64,000 bases of DNA, from positions 175,722,672-175,786,671 of the forward strand of contig NC_090322.1 of the NCBI RefSeq assembly GCF_040869045.1, in the 5' to 3' direction. The position numbers and the translations under genes are program-made. Below, in pieces: positions 33,946-46,689 of this stretch. Under the pieces are notes generated by a model. That model was not told the DNA's origin. It ran no database searches and saw only the letters and a program-made list of their open reading frames with translations. The first letter of the stretch is position 1, and every line of letters starts with the position of its first letter. Source of the DNA: Eurosta solidaginis (Eukaryota > Arthropoda > Insecta > Diptera > Tephritidae).

Positions 33946-34765
33946 CCCTACAAGAAACGCTGATAGTTTTACTAATACACTCACACTTGTAATTGACAAT
34001 GCTGATCCTGCGATAACGTAAACATTGATACTCAAATTTATGTATGTTCCTTTGTTCGCTCACGCATGTCCGCATGTTCCCAACGACAGCCTATAATCAT
34101 GAAAAAGGACTGAAACTGGGAAGGCTTCGGACACCTGGTACAGAACAAAAGAACATACAGCAGATACCATAATCATGTGAGACAGATACATAATTCTCAA
34201 CGGAATTTTATGTATGCGAGAACAGATTATCCGATTTAATCATGTTGTCACTACTGACTGTCATATGACAATCAAATGATTATCACGGTTGTTTTGTTAT
34301 TTTTTAAATTCCGACGAAAACCATATAAAAAATAAGTTTAAAAAATGAAAAAGAGAGCATTTCAAAGCTCCATGCTGAAAGAAAATAAAAAATCGAAAAT
34401 AATATTAAAAAATACCAAAAGCTGGCGGAATGTATGGGGCGCACTCAAAAAATTGATACGCGAAAAATTATAGTGGTTAGTGGTGATTCATTTTTAAATG
34501 TGTTTCCGCATGAGGAAAGCGCTCTTCTGTTGTTTTGTTATTTTCTGAATTTAAATTGAACATTTTGAACTCGAATTCTTATACAACTATTTATTTTAAA
34601 CAAATAAAAAACACGTATGCTTTTATCACGTACAAAATTAAAAACGTAATGAAATAAAGTAAATAAAAAGCAAAAAGCATTGTTTCATTTTTGGCGGAAT
34701 ATAACAATGGTCATTTATGATAGTATAACAGTCAAACCTGATATCTACAGTAAACTATCATTTAT
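33946..34765 (+). repeat. CCCTACAAG dispersed element, copy 1
   Basis: Begins CCCTACAAGAAACGCTG inside a LINE fragment. Closely matches 53,152-53,913 and 58,360-59,150. It carries a short conserved reading frame (from about 34,345: KKRAFQSSMLKE..., then VVSGDSFLNVFPHEESALL) that is frameshifted here. Function and class are unknown; the better copy ends with an inverted CTTGTAGGG. Confidence 0.6.
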
Positions 34766-35400
34766 GACACTTTTTGCAAAGAGGATAGATATATCAAAGA
34801 GGATAGATAGAAGGCAGGTTTGATAAGCCAAGTCAAACTTAAATACATTTGACCTGCCTCATATCAACCCTTAAATATGTAAATAAGACCAACAATACAC
34901 AAAAGACATGTGCCTGTTGATCAGATGTTGAGCATTGTATCATTGAATATATATATATGAAAATACAAACCAAAGCAAAAAAGTACAAATGTATATACAT
35001 CCCTGCAAAAACGCTCCACGTCATTTTACTAGTCATTTTACGGTCATTGTGACTTTCTGCAGCGGTTATATTCATAGTCACGTTTGCATGGGCGTGATGA
35101 ACTTTTGTGACCAAATTTTCCGTTTCGTTCCTATTAATGTGATCGTGCATTCCGCTCCCACTTATAGGATATGAGCATAGCACTGTTCTGCTCACACACG
35201 TCACAATGCTCGTCAAATGGCGGTCATATCTTCGGTCATTTCACTCTACATTTTCCAGTCTTTTGACAATCAATTTTACTGCGGTTTTACCATTTATATA
35301 ACCGCCTTATAACTTGAATTTTACCTGCCGATTTACTTTACCTGGAGCAGCCAAATGAATAAAATATGAACCAAAAAAATTAAATTTTCAATATTATTTC
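34766..35400. other. No gene recognised
   Basis: AT-rich with short dispersed pieces, including GAGGATAGATA direct repeats at 34,780-34,812 that recur inverted near 45,795. No supported ORF. Confidence 0.4.
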
Positions 35401-35409
35401 CAATTTCCA

Positions 35410-36360
35410 ATATATGTACATGAAATTCGAACTTATATTAATACAGTTCATATAAAAAGGAGTAAGTACTTTAATAATAAATAAACTCCTTAATTGGTTT
35501 TTGTTTTCCAATTGAAATCTTTTCTAAGCGAGCAGAAAATAATTTTAAGCTTAAGAAAAAACACCAATTATTTGAATCAATTTACTAAACAACAGATTCG
35601 ATTTACTCTTTTTTCAGATCAAGAATATTCAAAGGTGTCGTGGAATCCGATTGCTGTCGTAATTGAATTTTAAAGTAAAATATGAATTTAAAAATGTAGG
35701 GCTAGTAATTGAGTCAGACTTATTATTGTTCTAAATCTAATCATTCAGGCAATAATTCCGCAACCCTTAGTAGGAGTATTGATTGGTTTCAAATCTAATT
35801 CCGACAGCAATCGTATCACGACATTCCTTATTATATATGTATATGAAATTGTAACTTAAATTAATACAGTTGATATAAAGAAAAGTAAGTATTTTAATAA
35901 TAAATAAACTCGCCTTATTGGTTTTTATTTTCCAATTGAAATCTTTTCCAAGCGAACAGAAAATAATTTTAAGCTTTAGAAAAAACTCCAATTATTTGAA
36001 TCAATTTAAATCAACAACAGATTAGATTTACTCTTTTTTTCAGATCAAGAATATTCAAAGGTGTCGTGGAATCCGATTGCTGTCGTAATTGAGGAATTTA
36101 AAAATGTAGGACTAGTAATTGAGTCAGATTTATTATTGTTCTAAATCTAATCATTGAAGCAATAATTCTGCAACCCTTAGCAGGAGTATTGATTGGTTTC
36201 AAATCTAATTCTGACAGCAATGGTATCACGACATCCCTTATTATATATGTACATGAAATTGCAACTTAAATTAATACTGTTTATATAAAGAAAAGTAAGT
36301 ACTTTAATAATAAATTAACTCTCTTAATTGGTTTTTGTTTTCCAATTGAAATATTTTCCT
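35410..36360. repeat. ~420-bp tandem repeat, about 2.3 units
   Basis: Units start near 35,410, 35,833 and 36,244 (TATATGTAYATGAAATT...). Each unit holds an inverted pair: GTCGTGGAATCCGATTGCTG and, about 150 bp later, the reverse (CAGCAATCGTATCACGAC). The units are roughly 90 percent alike by eye. Confidence 0.75.
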
Positions 36361-36419
36361 GTGCAAGCACATCGCTAACCTGTGTTGGCAAAAGATATGA
36401 TTATACTGTCTTCGATAGA

Positions 36420-36635
36420 TAGTCGGACGAGCCGCTACTCGGGGATGTAGAGATGACCGTTGTGTCGGTGGCCGCAGTTACAACAGCAGTTTCTAACTTT
36501 GCACCATCCGTACAGTGTGATGAATGCTTCACTGCTTTTTCCAATTGCTTGGCGCCAGCACTTCTTGCTGTTTGTAAAGCTTTAGCTGTAATGCAAATAT
36601 ATGGATGGTTTAAAGTGGTTTTCGTATGGTATTCA
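36420..36635 (-). pseudogene. Exon-like fragment of unknown gene
   Basis: The minus strand reads from a splice-acceptor-like TTGCATTACAG into KALQTARSAGAKQLEKAVKH then TDGAKLETAVVTAATDTT and a Ser-rich run. It is coding-like but I do not recognise the family. It directly follows, in the same orientation, the ATG18/WIPI-like fragment, so it may be the next exon of that copy. Confidence 0.35.
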
Positions 36636-36639
36636 ACAA

Positions 36640-37045
36640 CTCACCCTTTACCATCATCACACCCTTCTCATCGATTTTGAATATGTGTACTGTTTCAGTA
36701 TTCAGACCGTTCGTTTGGTGCAATATTTTCGATTTCATGAATATGTATACTTTCCGTTAGGCAGATAATTAGGTGCGTTCGATTCATTCATATACTGTGG
36801 GTATTTGAGCCGTAGACGCAATGGCAGATGTTTTGATTCTTTTTTTAGTGTAACATTTGTAAACAGTTGGGTTTCTCTGCTGTCACCATCACCTCTAGAG
36901 AGCTATTGAAGAAACGCTCGACCAAGATAATATGTTGCGATTTACGCGCTTAGATTTCTTCCACCTTATCACAGTTATTGATGGAGAAAATGCGAAAGCC
37001 ATATTTACCATCCAATACGGAAATGGAACTGTAGACGAAGAAACA
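36640..37045 (-). pseudogene. ATG18/WIPI-like beta-propeller fragment
   Basis: Minus-strand text in order: YGFRIFSINNCDKVEEI, stop, then IILVERFFNSSLEVMVTAEKP, a stop where HFKK is expected, NICHCVYGSNTHSI, stop, RTHLIICLTESIHIHEIENI, then after a frame change ILHQTN and NTETVHIFKIDEKG. These match blade motifs of WIPI/Atg18 PROPPINs (IVERLFSSSLVAIV; LIVCLEESLYIHNI; SNTETVHIFKL). The segment with the FRRG phosphoinositide motif, expected between the last two blocks, is missing. At least three in-frame stops plus a deletion show it is dead. Active members bind phosphoinositides during autophagy. Confidence 0.65.
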
Positions 37046-37293
37046 TTTTATAAAATTTAATAAAATCAAAAAATGATAGTTGTGCTAAAATGGGGTAAAG
37101 TATTGTATGTTAAAGTATAGCGAAGTCTCAGGGGCTTTGTCCTGGTGAAAATTGAGTTGGAATAGGTTTTATTCTTCATTCTTAGAAACATGTACGAAGG
37201 TACCTGGTAAGATATTAAACATCCTCAACGCTTTTTTTGCAATAACTTAAAAAAAAAAAAAACTCATATTCAAACTTCTGTTTAACTTCTAGA

Positions 37294-38372
37294 TATCAAT
37301 AGCTACCTTTCCCACCAGGAGTCACTATTGCTTCTACGCCTATGCTATTGTTTCCTACATCGTTGAGCTTTGTAATAAAATAAACAGCTATCTCCCCAAT
37401 CTCTCGAGTTTTGTCGCCTCGCGAAACCTGATATTGTCACCAACCAAATCATCGGTGACCTTATTTAACATATTTACATGGCCGCGCCAAATGTCGACCA
37501 TATGACATTACCCTACCGAATGTCTTACACCCTAAAATCTTGGGTGTGACTTTCGATCAGGATCTACATTTTGGAGAGCATGCAGTAGCAATTGTAAGGA
37601 AAATCCAGAGCTGAAACAAATATTTAATATAATTCGATAAATCGGCAGTATAAATAGACGATTGCATGGTACGCGTCTCCGATATGGTCTCCAAGCCTAA
37701 AGGTCACTCAGTGGAAGCAAATACAGGCCTGCCAAAATGCTGCCCCCAAAACCGCTACGGGCTGCCTTCTTATGTCCTCGGAACACCACCTGCACAATGA
37801 ACCGAGAAAACTCCCAATAAGGGAAAGAAATGAAATGCTAACCGAACAGTTTCTGTAGAATACCTTGAAACCTGGGCATCCCAACAGACATCTGATTGAT
37901 GATCCAACACCGCTTAGGGGCTTAAAGAGTCATCTCCGTAAGCATTATGAGGAAATACGGCACCTGAGAACTCAGCCGTATGAAGCAAAAAAACACAAGC
38001 AGGTCCTCAGTGAACTCCACAAACAGGCGTCGGACCTTTATGCTAGGAATTGCCCGGTGAATCCAGTACTCAAAGAACAGTACCCAAAACTTGCGGAAGA
38101 GGACCGCATACTCCCCAGGGAAAAGCGAGTCACTCCAGCTCAACTTCGATCTCGATACTGTAACAGGTTAAACTCTTACCTATCCAGAATCAAACCCGAC
38201 ATACAAAATGTATGCCCGCTTGCAATGTGTCCACACATGACACCAACCATCTCTTTAATTGTACTGTGGATACTGCAACTTTCCTTGGACTCCCGTTAGA
38301 GGATACTGATGACAATTTGTGATCGGTCGCACCTATTGGATGGGGCGAAGCACTGCTACAACAACAACAATT
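37294..38372 (+). pseudogene. 2A-LINE 3' fragment, plus strand
   Basis: Begins in the RT region equivalent to LPSPPEGVTIVSYADD, runs with many frame breaks through GHPNRHLID, YEEIRHLRTQPYEAKK, DLYARNCPVNPVLKEQYPKLAEEDRILP and IQNVCP, and ends with GGGGCGAAGCACTGCTACAACAACAACA, the LINE's 3' terminus. 5'-truncated, as usual for LINE insertions. It sits immediately downstream of a SEC31-like exon. Confidence 0.85.
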
Positions 38373-38392
38373 CAGAATAATTGGCAATACAT

Positions 38393-40195
38393 ACCGGATC
38401 AGCGGTAACAGTCAAACATTGATTCTTTAACTCTTCCAGCACAGTTTGTAGATAAATGTACTCCTCTGGTAGTGGTGGCTTCTCTTTAGGTGGCTCTTGT
38501 TGTCTTTGCACTGGTGCAGGCTGTTCTGTGTAACCAACATTTGGTGGTTGCGTATTCCATGACTGTTGTTGCTGCGACTGCTGTGATATAGCTGAAGTTT
38601 GGAAGTTCATTTGTTGTGGAAATTGCTGTGTTGTTACGTTGTTATTTTGCTGAAATGTTGGATTATAGTAATTGCCCGGTGCTGTAGTTTGCGTTTGGAT
38701 TGACATATTGCTAATAAATACAAAATACAAATTACTGTTGGCGGTAGGTGGTGGTGGCTGAAAAAGCAATAAAATAACATCGAAAAGGTTACCTACAAAT
38801 TCTCTTATATACTTGTCGTTAGTTGCATTTTACCTGATATTGTCCATATTGATCAGTATAACCATTTTGATTTTGATTTTGATTTGGATCAACGCCAAAG
38901 AGGGGATGAGTTATGAGTGCGGAAGCGGGTGCAGGATACGGCTTCTTGGGCTGCTTGGTAAGAAGGTGAGTTTTTTATTTTTTAATTTGGCAGATGAAAT
39001 GCATACGTGGCATGCTGGTATAGTTACATATATCAAAAATCAAGATAAAAATTGTTAGTTCCTAGTTATAGGGAAAATTAAACGCTTAATTTATGTCAGC
39101 AGGCAAAACGCTAACTCATTGCAAGTAAAAAAACAGGGAACATATATGCATGCATTCGATACCCTCCAGCAATTTTGTGAAGAGAATTCACATAACCTCT
39201 TTTTTGAGTTAAAAAACTCAAAGGTGAATTGTGGCGGTGCCCTCAAGAGCAAACTTGGATCATCCCTTTCATCATTAATAATTTTCTGCCAGCGTCGAGT
39301 GCCAGCGTAAAATGAATAAAATTTTGATAAAGATACGTGTAAAGTTCGGAAATTTTTTGATCTGACTTTGATATTACCGATAGATAGATAATTTAATTGA
39401 GGATTGCACTGCGAGCATTGGTCTTTTGTGCCCTCATCTTCTTCACAGCACCTCATCTAAGCCGACTTCCTTGATGAACTTTAGCAGTTCACTTGGCTTG
39501 ATTGATTTAATGTGGGAATCCTCTGGCCATGGTGAGCCCATAAACTTAGCCCTACGTCTTGACATACAAAAACTAGTATATACGGTTATTGTATTTATTT
39601 TCAAGCACAACAGCATGAAGCATTCCAGTTACCAGTTGGTGTACTACCAAAATGGCTGGCGCTATTCATAGTCCCATAACCGCCGTGTTGTGTTTGGGGT
39701 AAATCGTTAGAAAAAAGCTACGTGTTTTGTGTTTGCTGCTGCTGTCTTGAATGATACGGCATACGGCCATTAGTAACCATTGGTCCTTTTCTATAATTTA
39801 CCGCATTATATATGCGTACGCGTAATTCCACCAATTCCATATTTTCTTCATTAGTACCCGAACCCAATCCAAATATATAAGCTAAGGCGGCTTTGAGCGC
39901 ACCTTGTGACACTAATATACCACCATACTCTTTTATAAAATCGGCAAAGTGACCATTTAATTCCAAAGCAATGCCTTGCTGTTGTAGCGACTTACTCATT
40001 AACATCACAATTTCTGCCAATTCTTGCAACTCAAGAGTATTGGGCTTGTAATTGTTATTTTGATGCTCCAACGCCTTTAGTTGATGCCAAGCGGTGACCA
40101 ATTTGTCAATACTACCCGCACACACATAACATAACATGGCATTACGGGTATATTCAATGCTTTGCAAGCGCTCTTGCAATATCCGATCACCTAAT
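38393..40195 (-). pseudogene. SEC31-like gene fragment with introns
   Basis: Exon at 39,717-40,195 reads ERLQSIEYTRNAMLCYVCAGSIDKLV...GGILVSQGALKAALAYIFGLG, matching the helical ACE1-type region of Sec31 (CYICAGN.EKLV; LAAQGSIAAALAFL). A TAG after TQNT is followed by more family-like text in the same frame. A clean 117-bp exon at 38,834-38,950 (PKKPYPAPASALITHPLFG, GYTDQYGQYQ) has AG and GT borders. A further exon (from about 38,770 to 38,397) is Pro/Gln-rich and ends PLPEEYIYLQTVLEELKNQCLTVTADP before GT. Sec31 forms the outer COPII coat. Both gene ends are missing: a repeat cuts the 5' side near 40,195 and a LINE fragment replaces downstream exons. Confidence 0.7.
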
Positions 40196-40860
40196 CAAAA
40201 ATTTTCAAAGGTAGTTGAAAAGACGCGTCTCGACCCAGCGGGTTAGGGGATCAGAATATACCCGCGGTAGGTATGCCTGTCGTAAGAGGCGACTAAAATA
40301 CCAGATTCAAGGGGCTGTGTAACGCAACCTTTCAGGTTGCCAGCGCAATATATAGCTTCTCCAACCCCAATTGTCAACCTCACCTATCCGCGGCGAATCC
40401 TGTTTCACTAACAGACGAGGCTCTGGAGACCCCAAGCTCCTCATGGAACTTGGGGGTAGGGAGGGAATGGCCTGAAGGTTTAATGTGGCCACATAAATCG
40501 TTCCCGAGATGGTCGGGCTAGCACCTTAATGGTGCTATGGTACCGGAGCGTACCGGATTTGTATCCGGCAAAGGACCATCACATCGATAACACTCCCCAA
40601 AGCCTTCGGGGAGCAACCTTATCGCTACAACAACAACAACGCGTCTCGACCTCCGTTTTAAGAATCCGAAAGCGGAAATCAAACATTTTCTGTCGAAAGC
40701 TATTTACAAAAAACCGTAAAATGACACCGAGAGGGTCCGAAATATGGGGCTCTATCCATAGTTTTTTTTTTTTAATAGAACACCTTTCTGCATTGGCTTA
40801 TAAAAAATTACCCTGGGTGGGTCCGGTTTGGGATCAAAACTAAATGCGCGCAGAAAAAAA
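40196..40860. repeat. Dispersed repeat split by a SINE-like element
   Basis: The text AAGACGCGT...AAGAATCCGAAAGCGGA...CCATAGT...GAACACCTTTCTGC.TTGGC...TTATAAAAAA.TACCCTGGG recurs at 42,445-42,635. Here it is interrupted at 40,223-40,650 by the SINE. Class unknown. Confidence 0.6.
40235..40638 (+). mobile_element. SINE-like element with 12-bp target repeats
   Basis: 404 bp from CAGCGGGTTAGGGGATCAG to a CTACAACAACAAC tail, flanked by ACGCGTCTCGAC on both sides (40,223-40,234; 40,639-40,650). Carries the GTCGTAAGAGGCGACTAAAA core near 40,281-40,300. No ORF. A (CAA)n tail and 12-bp repeats point to LINE-type target-primed integration. Confidence 0.85.
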
Positions 40861-40887
40861 ACAATAAAACTTATGAATGTATACTCA

Positions 40888-42305
<1,418 letters not shown>

Positions 42306-42700
42306 GGTGCTATATAATTGTGAATTCTTTCGATGCGCACAAAAATCAAACCAAAAATTTTTGTCGAAATAAACAGCAAAAATCATGGTAATAGTGCAGT
42401 TTACGGTACCAACCGAAATTTGAGCCAAAATTTTCGAGTGAGGTATCAAAAGACGCGTATTCACGTCTAGATCAAGAATCCGAAAGCGGAGGTTAACTTG
42501 TTTTACCCGTTCAAAAGATATTAACGAAAAACCGAAAAACGGGGGTGGGATCCATAGTATTTTTGCGCAGAACACCTTTCTGCGTTGGCGGCCTTCGGCC
42601 GCGCTTATAAAAAAATAACCCTGGGCTACGCCATGCCAAGTTCGGGTGTGTGGTATAACCGTGGCTACCGCCACGGTGATGCACAATTTTTTTTGTGGGT
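42306..42700. repeat. Repeat shared with 40,196-40,860
   Basis: Immediately upstream of the CDC5L-like start. Contains AAGACGCGT, AATCCGAAAGCGGAGG and the GAACACCTTTCTGCGTTGGC ... TTATAAAAAAATAACCCTGGGC stretch, plus a short GGCCTTCGGCC palindrome at 42,590. No native promoter is recognisable. Confidence 0.55.
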
Positions 42701-45124
42701 ACAAACACAACAACAACCACATGAAAATCGCCAACTTCAACTGCAAATATCTCCGGACAGATAAAATTTTTCTTTACCGCCTTCGGATTATTGTTCTCAA
42801 GATTAGGGTGGGTACCGTAAATTGCACTACTACCAAAATCATTGTATATTAAAGACTTTGGGAAAATTTTAGAATAGCACCCCCCGAGTTCGGGGTAAAA
42901 CTTGGCATCAAATGAAAGAGGGAGTTCTCCCGATCACAAATATATATATTTTAAAGTGCGCAAACTTGTAATTTAAAAGTTATTTGCTGTTATATAGCAC
43001 TTTAAATTACAATTTACACATCTTTCAAAACCTTAATCCACATAATATCTATATAAATTGGCAACGATAAACTTAAATTGCATTTTTGTATATTTCACAT
43101 TTCATTTTTGCATTGTGTTTACTTATTATAAATGTTTTTATTAAATCAATCCCGCTTTTGTAGCAACATGCACATATATATATATATATATATATATTTT
43201 ATAGATGACATTACAAAGCTGTGCTGCCACATATATATACGTATACACATATAAAATTTGTATAGAAATTTGCAAACTTTAACACGAAATAACTTTTAAA
43301 TTATATCTTTCCGGAGATATTCCATTTAAAACTCTCAAAATTGAAAAAATTTTCCACCACAAATGTTTTGCTGTCTCTGCTGAATTAGAAATGGCGGATT
43401 TTTTTGCACGCAAAAATGACGTATTTTGCTATCCCTATAAAAATGATAGGTGCGAGAGAGCACGATACATTGTGGGAAAGCAAAATTTGTGAGCATGCTA
43501 TTTCATTTGGACAATTTTTCATTTCAAATCGTCACCCCTGTCAAAAATTCGTGTGACTGTGTGCGTTTTTGGTCACACGATTTTTGCAGGGATATATACA
43601 TATTCAATAATACTCCAATTAAAGGCAGACATGTATAAAAACCTTGGTCGCTTTTATGCTGTGGCAGTGTCTTAAGATATTAATAAAACAACTTGCCGCT
43701 TTACGCGTTATGAAGCGACCAAATCAATTATGGCAATCCGCGTATACGGCCATGTATATGTAAATATCAATGCTCGTAGCAATTAGCCGACGAAATACAA
43801 TAGGCACGAGCCAAATTATGTGTCGTCGGTGGTTAAAAGTGTTGCCGTTTATACTTTTAACAACTCACAGCTAAAAGGGGAATTTATTATAAAATTAAAA
43901 TAAACGAATTTATTGCTCTTTTGCGAAATAATGTTATATTTCTTCGCAAAATTTCTTTCATTCATTTCGCCGCTCCCATATATTAATTTGTATCTATGAA
44001 AATAGTGTAAAATTCTTACTTTGTACTGACATGTGATAAACAAGTCAGCATATACAGTATGACGTCACAGTGCGAATTCGGGCCAGAAACGGGTAAAACA
44101 CCACTCTTATGTAGCAATTGCAACACAGTTGCTGCAAATTTGGCTGCGTGACTGCGCGAACAATTTTTCGGCAGAATATGATAGGGGGTTTCAAATAGCA
44201 AATAAAAATGTCCATAAGCTGTGACAACTCGGCAATTCAGGATATGGGAAAATTATTTGCAATAATTTATATGAACAATGGATGGAAATTTTTAGATTAT
44301 ATTGCTAATATGTTAGTGGACATTTACTAGGCAATATCTTTGCATGTTTATTTGCATTTTTTACTACCATATTAGTACTTTCATACAGGCTTATAAATAG
44401 TTTGGTATTATTTTAAAGGAAAAGTGCGGGGTTATGAAAGTAGTTATGCTCGTCATAATGAATACCCCAATATGCATCGAAGTTGGAATTTATAAAATCG
44501 CAAAAATTTGTCTTTTGACGATTTTATCAAATGCCATGTTGCCGAATTGCAAAATTCTATCATCAATTTGGACAAATTAAGAAGAAGCATTTATGAATGA
44601 AAAATCAAGAAGAAGCTAGTTTTCAGGATTTTGCGATTTACATTCAAAACATGAGCATGCATATGTACATATGTATGTGTGCTTGTGCGTATGGTTGGTT
44701 GAAGTGAATTTTGTTTTATTTTTCAACATGCGAATATAAAAATATTTCTTAGCTTACATATGAACATAGATTTGTACATATGCTTGTGCGTAAGAATAAT
44801 TTTTGTTGGAAGTAGTTGATTGAAACAAAGTTTGTCTTTTATTTGAACATGTGGACGTACAAACATTTGTTAGCTTATGCTTAGAGCAAATTTAATTATT
44901 TTATTTATTTAATTATTTAACAAACTTTTTTACAATGTTGTTTTCAAAATTCATATACATTTATATATAAATGAACTGCTTTTAAAATCACAAGTTCAAT
45001 TTATTGATAAAAGTATACTTATTTTGTTATCAATGTTATCACTGTTATCACTGTTATCACTCTTGCATATTTATGACACACATAATTACATATGTACATA
45101 CGTGTGCCACATGCCACACACAAT
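42701..45124. other. 2.4-kb AT-rich stretch, no gene recognised
   Basis: Contains a (TA)n microsatellite at about 43,176-43,197, two degenerate ~115-bp direct repeats at about 44,655-44,880 (CATATG, GCTTGTGCGTA, TTAGCTTA motifs) and TTATCACTG repeats at 45,035-45,060. No reading frame resembled a known protein. Confidence 0.45.
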
Positions 45125-45132
45125 GTCGTTGC

Positions 45133-45400
45133 CATGGTTCAACTATATACAGGTTGGCTCATCTGTAAAGCAACAAAATATGTCTGTTCAAATTGTCAAA
45201 ATCTGTGTATTGGTGTTGGTGCGAATGATATGGAATGGAAACATAAAACTTAGCAGTTTTTGTATGTGTAAGTAAAATGTTGCCAATGTGTTGGTTTCAT
45301 TTTGAGTTTGCTATCTCCTTTTGACAATCCCTTCGACCATGCAATGACATAAAAAAAATCAGCTGATGAGATGAGCCAACCTGTACATAATTGAACCATG
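45133..45400. mobile_element. 268-bp hAT-like MITE, 8-bp target repeat
   Basis: Terminal inverted repeats of about 32 bp starting CATGGTTCAA (45,133; 45,400 inverted) with two differences. GTCGTTGC is on both sides (45,125-45,132; 45,401-45,408). Best-preserved member of the family with copies at 8,028, 11,380, 24,499, 27,850 and 32,939. Confidence 0.85.
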
Positions 45401-45815
45401 GTCGTTGCACAAATTTCACTTCACTTATGTAGTTTTCTACACTTTTTAACCACTTCACTGCACTGACAACAATTATTATTAAAATAGTAAACATTTTTAA
45501 CACAATTTAACACTTTATTTTAGAGATTTACACAATTTTTCACTTTTTCACTGTATTATTGTTTTCATTTTTACTTTGTTTTGGCTGCTTTGACATTTTG
45601 CAGAAGTTGCAGCCACACTCAACCAAAACTCAACTTCCACTCAGTCAATTTTTATTTCCCCACACCTCGCTGTCAAATTGCGGACAAGATGTGAAGGCAA
45701 CTGGCCGACTATCTCTCGGTTAACATCGAGTAAAATTTCTTTCAGCGATCAAAAATTTCTGAAAAGAAACGAATAGCCGATTGACGTCTCTTATTATATC
45801 TATCCTCTTTGCCAG
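45401..45815. other. No gene recognised
   Basis: AT-rich spacer with a GAGGATAGATA-like motif (inverted, near 45,800) also seen at 34,780. Confidence 0.4.
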
Positions 45816-45974
45816 GTGTCCGAAGCCTTCCCAGTTTCAGTCCTTTTTCATGATTATAGGTTGTCGTTGGGAACATACATAAATTTGAGTATCAATGTTT
45901 ACGTCATCGCAAGATCAGCATTGTCAATTACAAGTGTGGGTGTATTAGTAAAACTATCAGCGTTTCTTGTAGGG
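45816..45974 (-). repeat. CCCTACAAG element, 5' fragment
   Basis: Reverse complement of the first ~160 bp of the element at 53,152 (ends GTTTCTTGTAGGG at 45,974). Confidence 0.8.
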
Positions 45975-46239
45975 TTGCTGTTCCTATCTGTCAAATAAGC
46001 TGATGGGGGAATGGCTGTAACGAGGAGTAAGAGCATTGTGAATCCACAATAAAATAAACGAATCTTACAGCATATTAGAGCTATGCTTGGTTTTCATTAT
46101 GTCAAAATTACTGACACCAAAAACTGCCTCAAGTTAACCGGCTAGTCAGTTGAGATCAAAATGTTTCCCATTACGTCACATGACTGACTCAAAGCCGATA
46201 AGGCGGTACAGGTGTGGAGATGTATTAAGGCCAAATTAA

Positions 46240-46686
46240 ACTTCCTTAAGGGCGAATTAATGGTGATTTATAAACATAAAGCCATAACCAGGTAAAACAG
46301 CTGATCGAACCTACCTTACGGAAATCAATGTAATCGAGTTAGATGTATGGTATGGCACCATTGACCAGTTACATTGCTTTCCATAAAGCTGCAGACATTG
46401 GTGCTTTATCGGTAACCGTATCGGTAACCTTATAACAGCTGATTCGACCAACCTTATGGGAATCAATGAAATCGATTATTGGTGCCGCTAAGGTCGTAAC
46501 TGTATCGTAGCCAACCAATTGTTTTTTGGTTTACCATCATAACGATAAACAGCTGATTACGTTAGGGATACGACTACAGCGATACGACATACGGCACCAA
46601 TGACTTTCGCTTAAGGTTGGTTGGATCAGCTGTTTTATATGGATATTGATACGTCAACTTTGCCAGGGCCTTTAACCCTAATGCCA
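46240..46686. mobile_element. Harbinger-like MITE family 1, hosting a family 2 MITE
   Basis: Starts TTAAGGGCGAATTAATGG and matches the 7,223 and 52,710 copies (AACAGCTGATCGAACC; TCAATGTAATCGA). It is split by the family 2 MITE at 46,387-46,611, after which its sequence resumes (GGTTGGTTGGATCAGCTG). Confidence 0.7.
46387..46611. mobile_element. 225-bp Harbinger-like MITE family 2, TAA target repeat
   Basis: AGCTGCAGACATTGGTGC ... GGCACCAATGACTTTCGCT with TAA on each side (46,384-46,386; 46,612-46,614). Ends are inverted and imperfect. Its body has GGTAACCGTATCGGTAACC and two CAGCTG-centred segments. Confidence 0.75.
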
Positions 46687-46689
46687 TTG

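Noticed and set aside
34839..35216. 125-codon minus-strand frame
   Set aside because: Low-complexity Tyr/Ile/Val-rich text, no homologue recognised, no splice or start context.
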